Shown here: piece after piece, positions 23,194-31,896 of the stretch
Layout: each line of letters starts with the position of its first letter
Numbering within the stretch: position 1 is the stretch's first letter
Position numbers and translations under genes: made by a program
Notes under the pieces: generated by a model
Database searches by the model: none
The model's input: only the letters and a program-made list of their open reading frames with translations
What the model was told of the DNA's origin: nothing
NCBI GenBank assembly: GCA_002371215.1
Contig: DFGL01000020.1
Coordinates: 410 to 61,165 of the forward strand
Reading direction: 5' to 3'
Origin: Ruminococcaceae bacterium UBA3751
GTDB lineage: Bacteria > Bacillota > Clostridia > Oscillospirales > Acutalibacteraceae
DNA length: 60,756 bases

Positions 23194-24861
23194 ATGCTTA
23201 CGGATATAGAAATAGCTCAGCAGGCAAAGATGAAAAATATAAGGGATATCGCTGCCGAACTCGGAATAATTGAAGACGAGATTATGCCTATAGGTCATTA
23301 TAAGGCAAAGATAACCGACAGAGCGGTAGACAGAGTTAAGAATAATAAGGACGGTAAACTTATCCTCGTTACCGCCGTTAACCCAACCCCTGCGGGCGAG
23401 GGTAAAACAACTGTATCCATAGGTCTCGGCGAGGCTATGGCAAAAATCGGCAAAAAGGCTGTAGTTGCCCTCAGAGAGCCCTCTCTCGGTCCCGTTTTCG
23501 GAATTAAAGGCGGAGCAGCGGGAGGCGGCTATTCTCAGGTCGTTCCAATGGAGGATATCAACCTTCATTTTACGGGCGATATGCACGCTATTACATCTGC
23601 CAATAACCTTATGTGCGCTATGCTTGATAACTCAATTCAGCAGGGAAACGAGCTGAATATTGACCCGCGTCAGGTGCTTATTAAGCGCTGCCTTGATATG
23701 AACGACAGAGCGCTCAGAAATATTGTTTGCTCTCTCGGCGGAAAGGTGAACGGCGTACCGCGTGAGGACCATTTTATAATCACTGTTGCCAGCGAGGTTA
23801 TGGCTATTCTCTGTCTGAGCGAGGACGTGTTTGACCTCAAGCGCAGGCTCGGTAATATTCTTGTTGCCTACACATATGACGGACAGCCCGTATACTGCCG
23901 CGACATCAAGGCAAACGGCTCAATGACAGTTCTTCTTAAGGACGCGCTTAAACCAAACCTTATCCAGACTCTTGAGAATACCCCCGTAATTATGCACGGC
24001 GGTCCGTTTGCAAATATTGCCCACGGATGTAACTCAATACGCGCTACGAAAACTGCGCTTAAGCTTGCTGATTATACTATTACGGAGGCAGGCTTCGGCT
24101 CTGACCTCGGCGCTGAGAAGTTCCTCGATATCAAGTGCCGCTTTGCAAAGCTTAAGCCAAGCTGTATCGTTCTTGTTGCAACAGTACGCTCAATGAAATA
24201 TAACGGCGGCGTTCCGAAGGACGAGCTTAAGGAGGAAAACCTCGCAGCGCTTGAAAAGGGAAGCGTTAACCTCGGTGCTCATATTGATAACCTCAAAAAG
24301 TACGGAGTTCCCGTTGTTGTTGCTATTAATCACTTTTATGCAGATACTCAGGCTGAAATTGATTTTGTAGAGAATTTCTGTAAGGAAAAGGGTGCGGATT
24401 TCGCCGTAACAAAATGCTTTGCAGAGGGCGGAGCAGGCGGAACGGAGCTTGCCGAAAAGGTTGTTGAAGCTTGTGAAAAGGAAAATAATTTCCACCATCT
24501 GTATCCTGACGATATGTCCGTTTATGATAAAATTGAAACCATCGCGCGTGAAATTTACGGCGCTGACGGCGTTGATTATACAAAAGAGGCGAAGGCTGCT
24601 ATTGACGGCTTCGTTAAGCTCGGCGCCGATAAAATGCCCGTATGTATCGCCAAAACTCAGTACAGCCTTTCGGATAATCCGAAGCTTCTCGGCAGACCTA
24701 AGAACTTCCGCATTACAATTAGCTCGGCAAGCCTTTCAAACGGCGCAGGCTTCCTCGTTTGCCTTTCAGGCAGCATTATGACAATGCCGGGACTGTCAAA
24801 ATCACCCTCAGCATTTAATATCGATATTGATGAAGAGGGCAGAACAGTAGGTCTTTTCTGA
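23194..24861 (+). CDS. fhs: Formate--tetrahydrofolate ligase
   Basis: This cytoplasmic enzyme makes 10-formyltetrahydrofolate from formate, THF and ATP, feeding purine synthesis or the Wood-Ljungdahl methyl branch. The 555-aa length is standard. The P-loop PAGEGKTTVSIGLGEAM (about residue 64) and REPSLGPVFGIKGGAAGGGYSQV (about 92) are diagnostic, and the HDLGAEKF-like FGSDLGAEKFLDIKCR segment is near 310. GGAGG precedes the ATG. Its TGA overlaps the tsaE start. No other one-carbon gene is visible. Confidence 0.97.
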   Translation: MLTDIEIAQQAKMKNIRDIAAELGIIEDEIMPIGHYKAKITDRAVDRVKNNKDGKLILVTAVNPTPAGEGKTTVSIGLGEAMAKIGKKAVVALREPSLGPVFGIKGGAAGGGYSQVVPMEDINLHFTGDMHAITSANNLMCAMLDNSIQQGNELNIDPRQVLIKRCLDMNDRALRNIVCSLGGKVNGVPREDHFIITVASEVMAILCLSEDVFDLKRRLGNILVAYTYDGQPVYCRDIKANGSMTVLLKDALKPNLIQTLENTPVIMHGGPFANIAHGCNSIRATKTALKLADYTITEAGFGSDLGAEKFLDIKCRFAKLKPSCIVLVATVRSMKYNGGVPKDELKEENLAALEKGSVNLGAHIDNLKKYGVPVVVAINHFYADTQAEIDFVENFCKEKGADFAVTKCFAEGGAGGTELAEKVVEACEKENNFHHLYPDDMSVYDKIETIAREIYGADGVDYTKEAKAAIDGFVKLGADKMPVCIAKTQYSLSDNPKLLGRPKNFRITISSASLSNGAGFLVCLSGSIMTMPGLSKSPSAFNIDIDEEGRTVGLF

Positions 24862-25295
24862 TGACAAAATACGTTACTAATAGCTTCATCGAAACTGTAG
24901 CGCTTGCAAAAAAGCTCGCTTTGGAACTCAAAAAAAACTGCGTTATCGGCTTTATCGGAGATTTGGGCGCGGGTAAAACCGCTTTTACAACGGGCTTTGT
25001 TGAAGGGCTTGGTATAAACGCAGAGGTCAGCTCTCCAACCTTTGCAATCTGTAATGTTTATCAGGGCGAAACCGCCAAGGTGTACCACTTTGATATGTAC
25101 AGAATTGAAACCTGGGATGACCTGTATACCTGCGGTTATTATGACAGTCTTGACGATAACGCCTACGTTCTTCTTGAATGGAGCGAAAATATATTCGCCG
25201 CTCTGCCCGATGACGCTGTTATTATAAAAATTGAAAAGCTCGGCGAGAATGACAGGCGCTTTACTGTTATGACTAAAGCCGAGGCGGAGGCATAA
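24861..25295 (+). CDS. tsaE: tRNA threonylcarbamoyladenosine biosynthesis ATPase TsaE
   Basis: TsaE is the small ATPase that supports TsaB-TsaD in making the universal t6A37 modification of ANN-decoding tRNAs. The 144 aa show Walker A GDLGAGKTAFTTGF (about 34-47), a SSPTFAICNVY segment and a HFDMYRI stretch with W in LLEWSENI, all family marks. It overlaps fhs by one base and is directly followed by tsaB. Confidence 0.95.
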   Translation: MTKYVTNSFIETVALAKKLALELKKNCVIGFIGDLGAGKTAFTTGFVEGLGINAEVSSPTFAICNVYQGETAKVYHFDMYRIETWDDLYTCGYYDSLDDNAYVLLEWSENIFAALPDDAVIIKIEKLGENDRRFTVMTKAEAEA

Positions 25296-25976
25296 GTGAT
25301 TTTATCAATTGATTCCTCAGCGGTTACGGCTTCTGCCGCTTTGACTGACGGAGATAATGTTATAAGAAGTGAATTTGTAAACAAAGGACTAACCCATAGC
25401 GAAACGCTTCTCCCTATGATTAAAAGAGTAATGGGTGACGTTGCGTACAGCGAGCTTGAAGCTATTGCTATAACGGCGGGACCGGGTTCTTTTACGGGGG
25501 TAAGAATAGGAGTTGCAACTGCAAAAGGGCTTGCCTTTAAGTTCAGCACGCCCTGTATTCCTGTTTCAACCTTAGAGGCTATTGCTTATAATTTTGTAAA
25601 TGAAAACGCTGTGATTTGCGCTGTTATGGATGCAAGGCGAATGCAGTTTTATAACGCGCTTTTTAAAGTTGAAAACGGCAAAATTGAGCGCCTTACGTCT
25701 GACAGAGCAATTTCACTTGAAGATTTACAAAAAGAACTCAGGCAATATGAAAACGTTATTATAGCCGGCGACGGAGCAAGGCTATGCGCTGATAATATAG
25801 GGCTTGATAACTGCCGTATAGCCGATGAAGAATTAGTTTATCAAAATGCGGTTTCTCTTGCGAAAGCCGCTGAAAAGAATAAAAAAATTCCGCCTGAAAA
25901 GCTGATGCCCGTTTATCTCAGGCAATCTCAGGCGGAAAGAGAATTAAAATTGAAGAAAAAGAATGAAGGAGAATAA
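25296..25976 (+). CDS. tsaB: tRNA threonylcarbamoyladenosine biosynthesis protein TsaB
   Basis: TsaB is the scaffold partner of TsaD in t6A synthesis, an ASKHA-fold protein without activity of its own. The start is GTG immediately after the tsaE stop; the N-terminus ILSIDSSAVTASAAL fits the family exactly. The AGPGSFTGVRIGVATAKGLAF motif is near residue 65. Length of 226 aa is normal. tsaD is not in the window. It overlaps nothing downstream: rpiB starts two bases after its stop. Confidence 0.94.
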   Translation: MILSIDSSAVTASAALTDGDNVIRSEFVNKGLTHSETLLPMIKRVMGDVAYSELEAIAITAGPGSFTGVRIGVATAKGLAFKFSTPCIPVSTLEAIAYNFVNENAVICAVMDARRMQFYNALFKVENGKIERLTSDRAISLEDLQKELRQYENVIIAGDGARLCADNIGLDNCRIADEELVYQNAVSLAKAAEKNKKIPPEKLMPVYLRQSQAERELKLKKKNEGE

Positions 25977-25977
25977 T

Positions 25978-26430
25978 ATGATTGTTATTGCATCTGACCA
26001 CGCAGGTTATCCTCTTAAGGAAGAAATAAAAACCCATTTAGACGAAAAGGGCGTTAAGTATTTTGACGCAGGCTGTTATTCTCCTGAGCGCTATGATTAC
26101 GCAAAGTCAGCGCAGAAGGCGTGCGATATGGTCGTTTCGGGTGAAGCTGAAAAAGCAATCCTCGTTTGCGGAACGGGTATCGGTATTTCAATGGCTGCCA
26201 ATAAGGTAAAGGGAATAAGAGCCGCGTGCTGCAGCGATTATTTTTCAGCTAAATATACCCGCCTTCACAACGACGCAAACGCGCTATGTATGGGCGCAAG
26301 AGTAGTGGGCGCAGGACTTGCGATTGAACTTGTAGACGTTTTTCTTGAAACAGAGTTTGAGGGCGGTCGCCACCAGACGAGAGTAGACCAGATTATGTCT
26401 ATTGAAGCCGGCGACAAGATATATGAATAA
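25978..26430 (+). CDS. rpiB: Ribose 5-phosphate isomerase B
   Basis: RpiB interconverts ribose 5-phosphate and ribulose 5-phosphate in the pentose phosphate pathway. The 150-aa protein keeps the key residues: SDHAGY with the Asp-His pair near residues 7-8, the catalytic Cys in CGTGIGIS, and RLHNDANALCMGAR with the second His. ATG at 25978 is chosen because AGGAG lies six bases upstream. A terminator follows, and a related gene faces it tail to tail. Confidence 0.92.
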   Translation: MIVIASDHAGYPLKEEIKTHLDEKGVKYFDAGCYSPERYDYAKSAQKACDMVVSGEAEKAILVCGTGIGISMAANKVKGIRAACCSDYFSAKYTRLHNDANALCMGARVVGAGLAIELVDVFLETEFEGGRHQTRVDQIMSIEAGDKIYE

Positions 26431-26436
26431 AAATTA

Positions 26437-26467
26437 AAACCGCAGTTTACTGCGGTTTATTTTTTGT
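26437..26467. terminator. Terminator between the two RpiB-family genes
   Basis: A 10-bp stem (AAACCGCAGT 26437-26446 / ACTGCGGTTT 26449-26458) with an A-rich left flank and TTTTTTG right flank; probably bidirectional. Confidence 0.9.
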
Positions 26468-26941
26468 TTATTCGTAAATCTTATCTTCAAGCTTAATAAA
26501 TTCATTTTTCGCGTTTTTAAGCCATGCCTTGCGCCATTCCTCAACGCCTACCGTAAATTCAGCGCTTAAAAATGCTTCGGTCATTGCAATTCCAAGCGTT
26601 TCCGCTATCATCCAGCCGCCCATACACAGCACGTTGCTGTCGTTAATAACTCTGCACATCTTTGCGCTGTAAACGTTTTCGCAGCACGCCGCGCGAACGC
26701 CCTTGAATTTTCCCGAAACCTGAGCCATACCCATTCCGGTTCCGCAGATAAGAATACCAAAATCTGCTTTACCGTTTTGTATATCATTTGCAACCTTCGG
26801 CGCAACCTCATAGAACGGAACTGCTGTCTCTGCGTCCTGCGGACCGTAAACAGTAAGTTCAACACCTTTTTCGCTGAGATAGCCTTCAATGCTTTTTCTC
26901 AGGGTATAGCCTGATTTATCTGAGCCTATTGATATTTTCAT
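26468..26941 (-). CDS. RpiB/LacA/LacB family sugar-phosphate isomerase, divergent paralogue
   Basis: The 157-aa protein has the RpiB fold with the catalytic-cysteine loop ILICGTGMGMA intact. Two residues that define true RpiB are changed: the N-terminal SDHAG motif is SDKSG, so Lys replaces the substrate-binding His, and the LHNDAN motif is VINDSN, which loses the second His. It therefore probably acts on a different sugar phosphate, as LacAB and erythrulose-phosphate isomerases do. Both paralogues end in DKIYE. It follows the DUF4364 gene by three bases and has a GAGGAG site inside that gene's end. Confidence 0.85.
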   Translation of the reverse strand: MKISIGSDKSGYTLRKSIEGYLSEKGVELTVYGPQDAETAVPFYEVAPKVANDIQNGKADFGILICGTGMGMAQVSGKFKGVRAACCENVYSAKMCRVINDSNVLCMGGWMIAETLGIAMTEAFLSAEFTVGVEEWRKAWLKNAKNEFIKLEDKIYE

Positions 26942-26944
26942 AAG

Positions 26945-27559
26945 TTACTCCTCGTTTGCAAATATTGCGTTAATAACCGTATCGTAAAACTTAACGGGGT
27001 CTGTAAGAAAGCGCTCTTTAATCGTTTCAGCCTGTTCAATGCTCGGAGCAAACATACTGAAACTGAGGTATTCAAGGTTTTCGTCGGCAATTTTCATATT
27101 AACCCTGTAAGCGTCCTTGTATTTTTCAATAGTAACCTCATTCTCACGGCGGTAGGTTTCCTTAGCAATGATTTTCTGAACGAGCTTTATGCTCCTCTCG
27201 CGTACGGTGTAGGGCAAGTCTTTTTCAATAAGCTCAATGCTCGCTTTGCCTCCGTCGTTAATGCTGAGAGCCCCGTCTTCGGCCTCGGTAATAGTTCCGC
27301 TGTCAATAAGTTTTGAAATTGCGTTGCTTATTTCAAAGTGGTTAGCGAGCATACCCTCGTCCATTGCCTTGATTATTATTTCGGCAGTAACCTTTCCGTT
27401 AAGGTTTGCAACGATGTAATTAACGAGTATGCTTATAGAACTTACCGAGCGCAGTCCGCCGTCCTTAACTCCACCCATAAATGCGTCAAAGCGGAGGGCG
27501 GGGTCGTCGTTAATTATTTCTGTATTCTCTTTATTTTTGTAGTTTTCGTTCTTTTCCAT
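26945..27559 (-). CDS. DUF4364 family protein
   Basis: The 204-aa protein matches the DUF4364 family of Firmicutes. An Asp/Glu-rich N-terminus leads to a winged-helix-like segment (LRSVSSISILVNYIVANLNGKVTAEIIIKAMDEGMLANHFEISNAISKLIDSGTI, about 35-90), and a mixed C-terminal domain follows. A transcriptional regulator is possible but unproven. ATG at 27559 is preferred: GGTG lies five bases upstream, and the next in-frame ATG upstream (27571-27573) overlaps the -10 box. Confidence 0.82.
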   Translation of the reverse strand: MEKNENYKNKENTEIINDDPALRFDAFMGGVKDGGLRSVSSISILVNYIVANLNGKVTAEIIIKAMDEGMLANHFEISNAISKLIDSGTITEAEDGALSINDGGKASIELIEKDLPYTVRERSIKLVQKIIAKETYRRENEVTIEKYKDAYRVNMKIADENLEYLSFSMFAPSIEQAETIKERFLTDPVKFYDTVINAIFANEE

Positions 27560-27574
27560 TTTATCACCGTGCAT

Positions 27575-27603
27575 ATTATAGCACACAGTAGTTTAACTTG
27601 CAA
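27575..27603 (-). promoter_or_regulatory. Promoter of DUF4364 gene, shared -35
   Basis: Minus strand: palindromic TTGCAA (27598-27603), 17 bases, TATAAT (27575-27580). The same hexamer is the -35 of the divergent trmK promoter. Confidence 0.78.
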
Positions 27604-27626
27604 ACAATATTATTATAATGTATAAT
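27598..27626 (+). promoter_or_regulatory. trmK operon promoter, shared -35
   Basis: TTGCAA (27598-27603), 17 bases, TATAAT (27621-27626). Spacing is identical on both sides of the shared hexamer, giving a mirror-symmetric divergent promoter. Confidence 0.78.
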
Positions 27627-27663
27627 ACTTATTGGATTATATACAATTTTTGGGACTGATAGT

Positions 27664-28311
27664 ATGCAAAAGTTAACAAATCGCCTTCAGGCTTGCGCAA
27701 ATCTTGTTAAAGATGGCGCACGGCTTGCAGATATAGGGTGCGACCACGGCTATGTTCCCGTTTATCTTTGCGAAACGGGAAAAATAAAAAGCGCAGTTGC
27801 AAGCGACGTAAACGAAGGACCTCTGAATTCCTGCAAAAGCCTTGTTAATTTCAGCGGTCTTAATGATAAAATAAAATGCGTTCTCTCAAACGGACTTCAG
27901 AAAATTGATAAAAACGAGATTGACGATATACTGATTGCGGGTATGGGCGGAGAGCTTATAGCAACTATTCTCGGAGCTTGTGACTACGTTAAAGAAAAGC
28001 ACATTATTCTTAATCCCATGACTCATCCGGAGCTTGCCCGTAAATGGCTTTATGATAACGGCTTTGAAATAATTAACGATATAATTGTCAGCGACTCCCG
28101 CCACCACTACAGCGTTTTTGACGCAGAGTACAGCGGCACGTTCAGAGAATATACCCAAACGGATTGCTTTCTCGGGAGAATAAACGATTATTCTGATAAA
28201 GAATACTTTGTGCATCTTTTGAACTATCTTAAAAACAAACAGAAAAGCGGGGCTGATTACAGCGCCGTTATTCAGGAAATAGAAACGAGGATAAATAATG
28301 ACAACGGTTAA
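27664..28311 (+). CDS. trmK: tRNA (adenine(22)-N1)-methyltransferase TrmK
   Basis: TrmK uses S-adenosylmethionine to methylate N1 of A22 in tRNA of Gram-positive bacteria. The 215-aa protein shows the family N-terminus LTNRLQACANLV, the SAM loop ADIGCDHGYVPVYL (about 22-35) and the AGMGGELI catalytic-region motif near 97. It overlaps the downstream Nif3 gene by 14 bases, a gene order (trmK-Nif3) common in Firmicutes. Confidence 0.94.
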   Translation: MQKLTNRLQACANLVKDGARLADIGCDHGYVPVYLCETGKIKSAVASDVNEGPLNSCKSLVNFSGLNDKIKCVLSNGLQKIDKNEIDDILIAGMGGELIATILGACDYVKEKHIILNPMTHPELARKWLYDNGFEIINDIIVSDSRHHYSVFDAEYSGTFREYTQTDCFLGRINDYSDKEYFVHLLNYLKNKQKSGADYSAVIQEIETRINNDNG

Positions 28312-29044
28312 AAATATATATGATTTCATTAATTCAATTGCACCGTATGATACGCAGGATGACTGGGATAATTCAGGACATCTTGTAGGTGATTTCAGAA
28401 AAGAAGTAAAAAAGTGCGTTATGGCGCTTGATGCAACGAAGGACGTATGCCGCTTTGCCAAGGATATAGGCGCGGACCTCGTTTTAACTCACCACCCGAT
28501 TATTTTCGGCGGTATCAGTGATGTTAAGGCGGACAGCGCGGTTTATATTCTTGCAAACGCAGGTATAAGCGCTCTTTGCGCCCATACTAATTTTGACAAA
28601 GCCGCCGGCGGTATTAACGATAATCTTGCAAAGCTTCTCGGACTCAGTAATACCCGCCATATCGGCGACGGGCTTATAGTCTGCGGCGAGCTTGACAGCG
28701 AAATGAGTATTGACGATTTTGCTGAGCATATCAGCAATACTCTTGACTGCGCGGGTATAAGGTATACGGATACGGAAAAAACAATTAAATCCGTCGCGCT
28801 CGGCGGAGGCGCCTGCGAGGAGTATATGTGCGAGGCACTCGCGGAAGCGGATTGCTTTGTAACGGGGGATATGAAGTACCATGCAATGCTTGAAGCGGCT
28901 GAAAATGATATGGCTGTAATTTCCGCAGGCCATTTTGAAACCGAAAATCAGGCATTCTTAATGCTTAAGGATAGGCTTGAAGGAATTTTCAGCGATGTTG
29001 AGTTCATTGTCGCCCCGAGAGATAACCCGATTAAAACGGTATAA
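28298..29044 (+). CDS. Nif3-like dinuclear metal center protein
   Basis: The 248-aa protein belongs to the Nif3/YqfO family (sometimes called GTP cyclohydrolase 1 type 2), which forms hexamers with a two-metal site. Metal-ligand segments are visible: VLTHHPIIFGG (about 66-76), CAHTNFDKA, and the late AGHFETEN. The inserted PII-like domain of longer YqfO proteins is absent. Function is unsettled; association with trmK is widespread. It is coupled to trmK by overlap. Confidence 0.92.
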   Translation: MTTVKNIYDFINSIAPYDTQDDWDNSGHLVGDFRKEVKKCVMALDATKDVCRFAKDIGADLVLTHHPIIFGGISDVKADSAVYILANAGISALCAHTNFDKAAGGINDNLAKLLGLSNTRHIGDGLIVCGELDSEMSIDDFAEHISNTLDCAGIRYTDTEKTIKSVALGGGACEEYMCEALAEADCFVTGDMKYHAMLEAAENDMAVISAGHFETENQAFLMLKDRLEGIFSDVEFIVAPRDNPIKTV

Positions 29045-29055
29045 GGTGTAAAGTA

Positions 29056-30738
29056 ATGGCACTTGACGGAATATTTTTATCACTTTTAAAAAATGAAATT
29101 TTTGAAGCGCTTGACGGAGCAAGGGTTGATAAGATTTATCAGCCTTCAAAGGACGAGCTGCTCTTTACCTTCAGAACGTATGACGGCGTTCAGAAGCTTC
29201 TCCTTTCAGCAAGGGCGGACAGCGCAAGAATACACCTGACTAACCAAAGCGTGCAGAACCCTAAAAATCCTCCTATGCTTACAATGCTTTTGAGAAAAAA
29301 ACTTTCGGGCGCAAGACTTTCGGAAATAAAGCAGGATGGATTTGAAAGAATACTTGAGCTTGTTTTTGACGCAAAAAATGAGCTTGGAGACCCTGTAAAA
29401 TATTCAATAATTATTGAAATAATGGGGCGCCACAGCAATATTATCCTTGTTGACGAAAACGGTATTATAATTGAATGTGTCAAAAGAATTGACGAAAACA
29501 AATCCAGCGTCAGAGAAATTTTGCCGGGGCTTGAGTATACTTTACCCCCGCAGCAGAAAAAAATGAATATTCTTACCGATAGCGTGAAAGCCATTGATAA
29601 AGCCGTAAACTCTAAGGATATGAAAAAAGCAAAGGCGTATTCGGAGGTGCTTCAGGGCATTTCACCGATAGTAGCCCGTGAGCTTGAAAACGGTATGGGG
29701 CTTTATGATTTGAGAAAACATATTGAAAAACCTGTGCCCACTGCCGTAATAATTGACAAGCCCAAAGACTTTACATTCTTTATCCCCGAACAGTTCGGCG
29801 GCTTAGCGGAATTAAAGAGCTTTGAAACCTGCAGCGAGCTTATTGACTATTTTTTCTATGAGCAGGTACGGCTTGAAAGAATAAAGCAAAGGAGTAACGA
29901 CCTCTTTAAACTACTTACAATTCTTCAGGAAAGGGCAATAAGAAAGTCCGTAAACCGTAAAAAAGAGCTTGAAAGCTGTAAGGATAAGGAAAAATTCCGC
30001 CTTTACGGAGATTTGCTGAGCGCAAATATGTACGCTCTTCAAAAAGGCGCAATGTTTTATGACGTTGAAAACTATTATGATGAAAACAAAATAATAAGAA
30101 TTCCTGCTGACCCCACCTTAACCCCTTCCCAGAATGCTCAGAAATACTATAAGGAATACAGAAAAAAGCAGACTGCGGAAACGAAGCTTCTTGAATTTAT
30201 TAAGCAGGCGGAGGAGGAAGTCCGGTATATAGAAACCGTACGCGACGAACTCTCAAGAGCAGAAACGGACGGCGAAATATCGGCTATAAAAAGCGAACTC
30301 GGCGCCTCAGGGCTTGTAAAAAAAAGCACCGGAAGAAAAGAAAAAGCCAAAAAGCTTCCGCCTAAAAAGTATATGTCCTCTGACGGATTTACTATCTACG
30401 TTGGCAGAAATAACCTTCAGAATGACGAATTGACGCTGAAAACAGCAAAAAACTACGATATGTGGTTTCATGTTAAGGATGCGGCGGGCTGTCACGTTAT
30501 CGCAGTGGCTGAAAAGGAAAAACCCTTTACAGACAAATTGATTCGACAAGCGGCTTTACTTGCAGCGAGTAACTCAAAAGCTTCCGCTTCATCCAATGTT
30601 GCGGTGGATTATACTATAGTAAAAAACGTCCATAAGCCAAATGGGGCAAAGCCGGGGATGGTTATTTATGAGCATTACAGTACCGAATATGTTACTCCGA
30701 ACGATGAAGAACTCAGCGAGGTGACGGAAATTGAATAA
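29056..30738 (+). CDS. rqcH: RqcH, NFACT-family ribosome quality-control protein
   Basis: RqcH binds stalled 50S subunits and recruits tRNA-Ala to add C-terminal Ala tails that mark nascent chains for degradation. The 560 aa show NFACT-N (MALDGIFLSLLKNEI to about 200), a coiled-coil middle (about 290-420) and NFACT-R (KKYMSSDGFTIYVGRNNLQND, then WFHVKDAAGCHVIA). The Asp-Arg pair of the NFACT-N active region appears as GFERIL near residue 97. It was long annotated as fibronectin-binding protein FbpA. It overlaps ispD by eight bases. Confidence 0.94.
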   Translation: MALDGIFLSLLKNEIFEALDGARVDKIYQPSKDELLFTFRTYDGVQKLLLSARADSARIHLTNQSVQNPKNPPMLTMLLRKKLSGARLSEIKQDGFERILELVFDAKNELGDPVKYSIIIEIMGRHSNIILVDENGIIIECVKRIDENKSSVREILPGLEYTLPPQQKKMNILTDSVKAIDKAVNSKDMKKAKAYSEVLQGISPIVARELENGMGLYDLRKHIEKPVPTAVIIDKPKDFTFFIPEQFGGLAELKSFETCSELIDYFFYEQVRLERIKQRSNDLFKLLTILQERAIRKSVNRKKELESCKDKEKFRLYGDLLSANMYALQKGAMFYDVENYYDENKIIRIPADPTLTPSQNAQKYYKEYRKKQTAETKLLEFIKQAEEEVRYIETVRDELSRAETDGEISAIKSELGASGLVKKSTGRKEKAKKLPPKKYMSSDGFTIYVGRNNLQNDELTLKTAKNYDMWFHVKDAAGCHVIAVAEKEKPFTDKLIRQAALLAASNSKASASSNVAVDYTIVKNVHKPNGAKPGMVIYEHYSTEYVTPNDEELSEVTEIE

Positions 30739-31405
30739 TGTGGCTATAATTCTCGGTGCAGGTAATTCAACAAGAATGAAGAGCAACAAAAGCAAACTTT
30801 TGCTCGAAATATCGGGCAAAACAGTAATTGAAAGAAGTGTTGAAGCCTTCAGGGGAGTTAAAGAAATAACCGCCGTAACGGTTGTATGCCGTGAATGCGA
30901 CCTGCCCGAATACCGCCGTATTTTCGGGGATAGCGTAAGCTTTGTTATCGGCGGAAACACGCGTCAGCAGAGCGTTAAAAACGCTGTTAAATCTATTGAT
31001 AACGCTGATTTGGTTATTATTCACGACGGAGCAAGGCCGTTGGTAAAGCAGAGCGATATTGAGGCTGCAATTGAAGCTGCAAAGAACTGCGGTGCGGCAG
31101 CGGTCGGAGTTCCTGTTAAAGATACAATAAAAGTAGTAAATAAAGATAACATAATAGTTGATACGCCGGAAAGGTCAACGCTTTACGCCGTTCAGACGCC
31201 TCAGATATTTGATTATCAGACGTTTAAAAAAGCGCTTGAAAAAGTGGAAGCGGACGGTATGGATTTTACCGATGATTGCAGGCTTATTGAATATTCAGGC
31301 GGCTGCGTAAAAATGGTTGCAGGCAGTTATTCAAATATAAAAATAACTACGCCTGAAGATATAGCGGTCGCCGAAAGTATTATTAATAAAGGAAATGAGG
31401 TATAG
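30731..31405 (+). CDS. ispD: 2-C-methyl-D-erythritol 4-phosphate cytidylyltransferase
   Basis: IspD joins CTP and methylerythritol phosphate in the MEP isoprenoid pathway. The CTP loop VAIILGAGNSTRMKSNKSK is at residues 4-22, with IHDGARPL near 97 and the late TDDCRLIE. Start is TTG inside the rqcH end: GAGGTG lies six bases before it and no in-frame ATG fits. ispF follows two bases after the stop. Confidence 0.95.
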   Translation: MNNVAIILGAGNSTRMKSNKSKLLLEISGKTVIERSVEAFRGVKEITAVTVVCRECDLPEYRRIFGDSVSFVIGGNTRQQSVKNAVKSIDNADLVIIHDGARPLVKQSDIEAAIEAAKNCGAAAVGVPVKDTIKVVNKDNIIVDTPERSTLYAVQTPQIFDYQTFKKALEKVEADGMDFTDDCRLIEYSGGCVKMVAGSYSNIKITTPEDIAVAESIINKGNEV

Positions 31406-31407
31406 TT

Positions 31408-31884
31408 ATGCGTATTGGTCACGGGTATGATGTACACAGGCTTGTTGAGGGTAGAAAGCTCATTATCGGCGGTGTTGAAATAGAGCATAAGCTTGGACTT
31501 TTGGGCCATAGCGACGCGGACGTTCTTCTTCACGCTATATGCGACGCGCTTCTCGGAGCCGCTGCAATGGGCGATATCGGAACACACTTTCCCGATACCG
31601 ATGAAAAGTGGAAGGACGCCGATTCTCTCAAGCTGCTTAAGGCGGTTGCGGATATGCTTTACAGAGCGGGCTTTGTAATTGATAATATTGATTCAACGGT
31701 TATTGCTCAGCAGCCTAAAATAAAGCCTTTCATCCCTCAGATGCGGGAAAATATTGCCCGTGCGTGCAGGATAGATTTATCCCGCGTAAGCGTAAAGGCA
31801 ACAACAGAGGAAAACTTAGGCTTTACCGGCAGGGAAGAGGGTATTTCCGCCCATGCCGTAACTCTTATTAAAAAAATTAATTAA
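31408..31884 (+). CDS. ispF: 2-C-methyl-D-erythritol 2,4-cyclodiphosphate synthase
   Basis: IspF cyclises CDP-methylerythritol phosphate to MEcPP, the step after IspE. The 158-aa protein has the zinc motif GYDVHRL (D8, H10), LLGHSDADVLLHAICDALLGA (the second His ligand near 42) and the C-terminal TTEENLGFTGREEGI. ispD and ispF adjacent as separate genes is usual in Clostridia; ispE is not in the window. Confidence 0.97.
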   Translation: MRIGHGYDVHRLVEGRKLIIGGVEIEHKLGLLGHSDADVLLHAICDALLGAAAMGDIGTHFPDTDEKWKDADSLKLLKAVADMLYRAGFVIDNIDSTVIAQQPKIKPFIPQMRENIARACRIDLSRVSVKATTEENLGFTGREEGISAHAVTLIKKIN

Positions 31885-31896
31885 CGAGGTAAAAAT

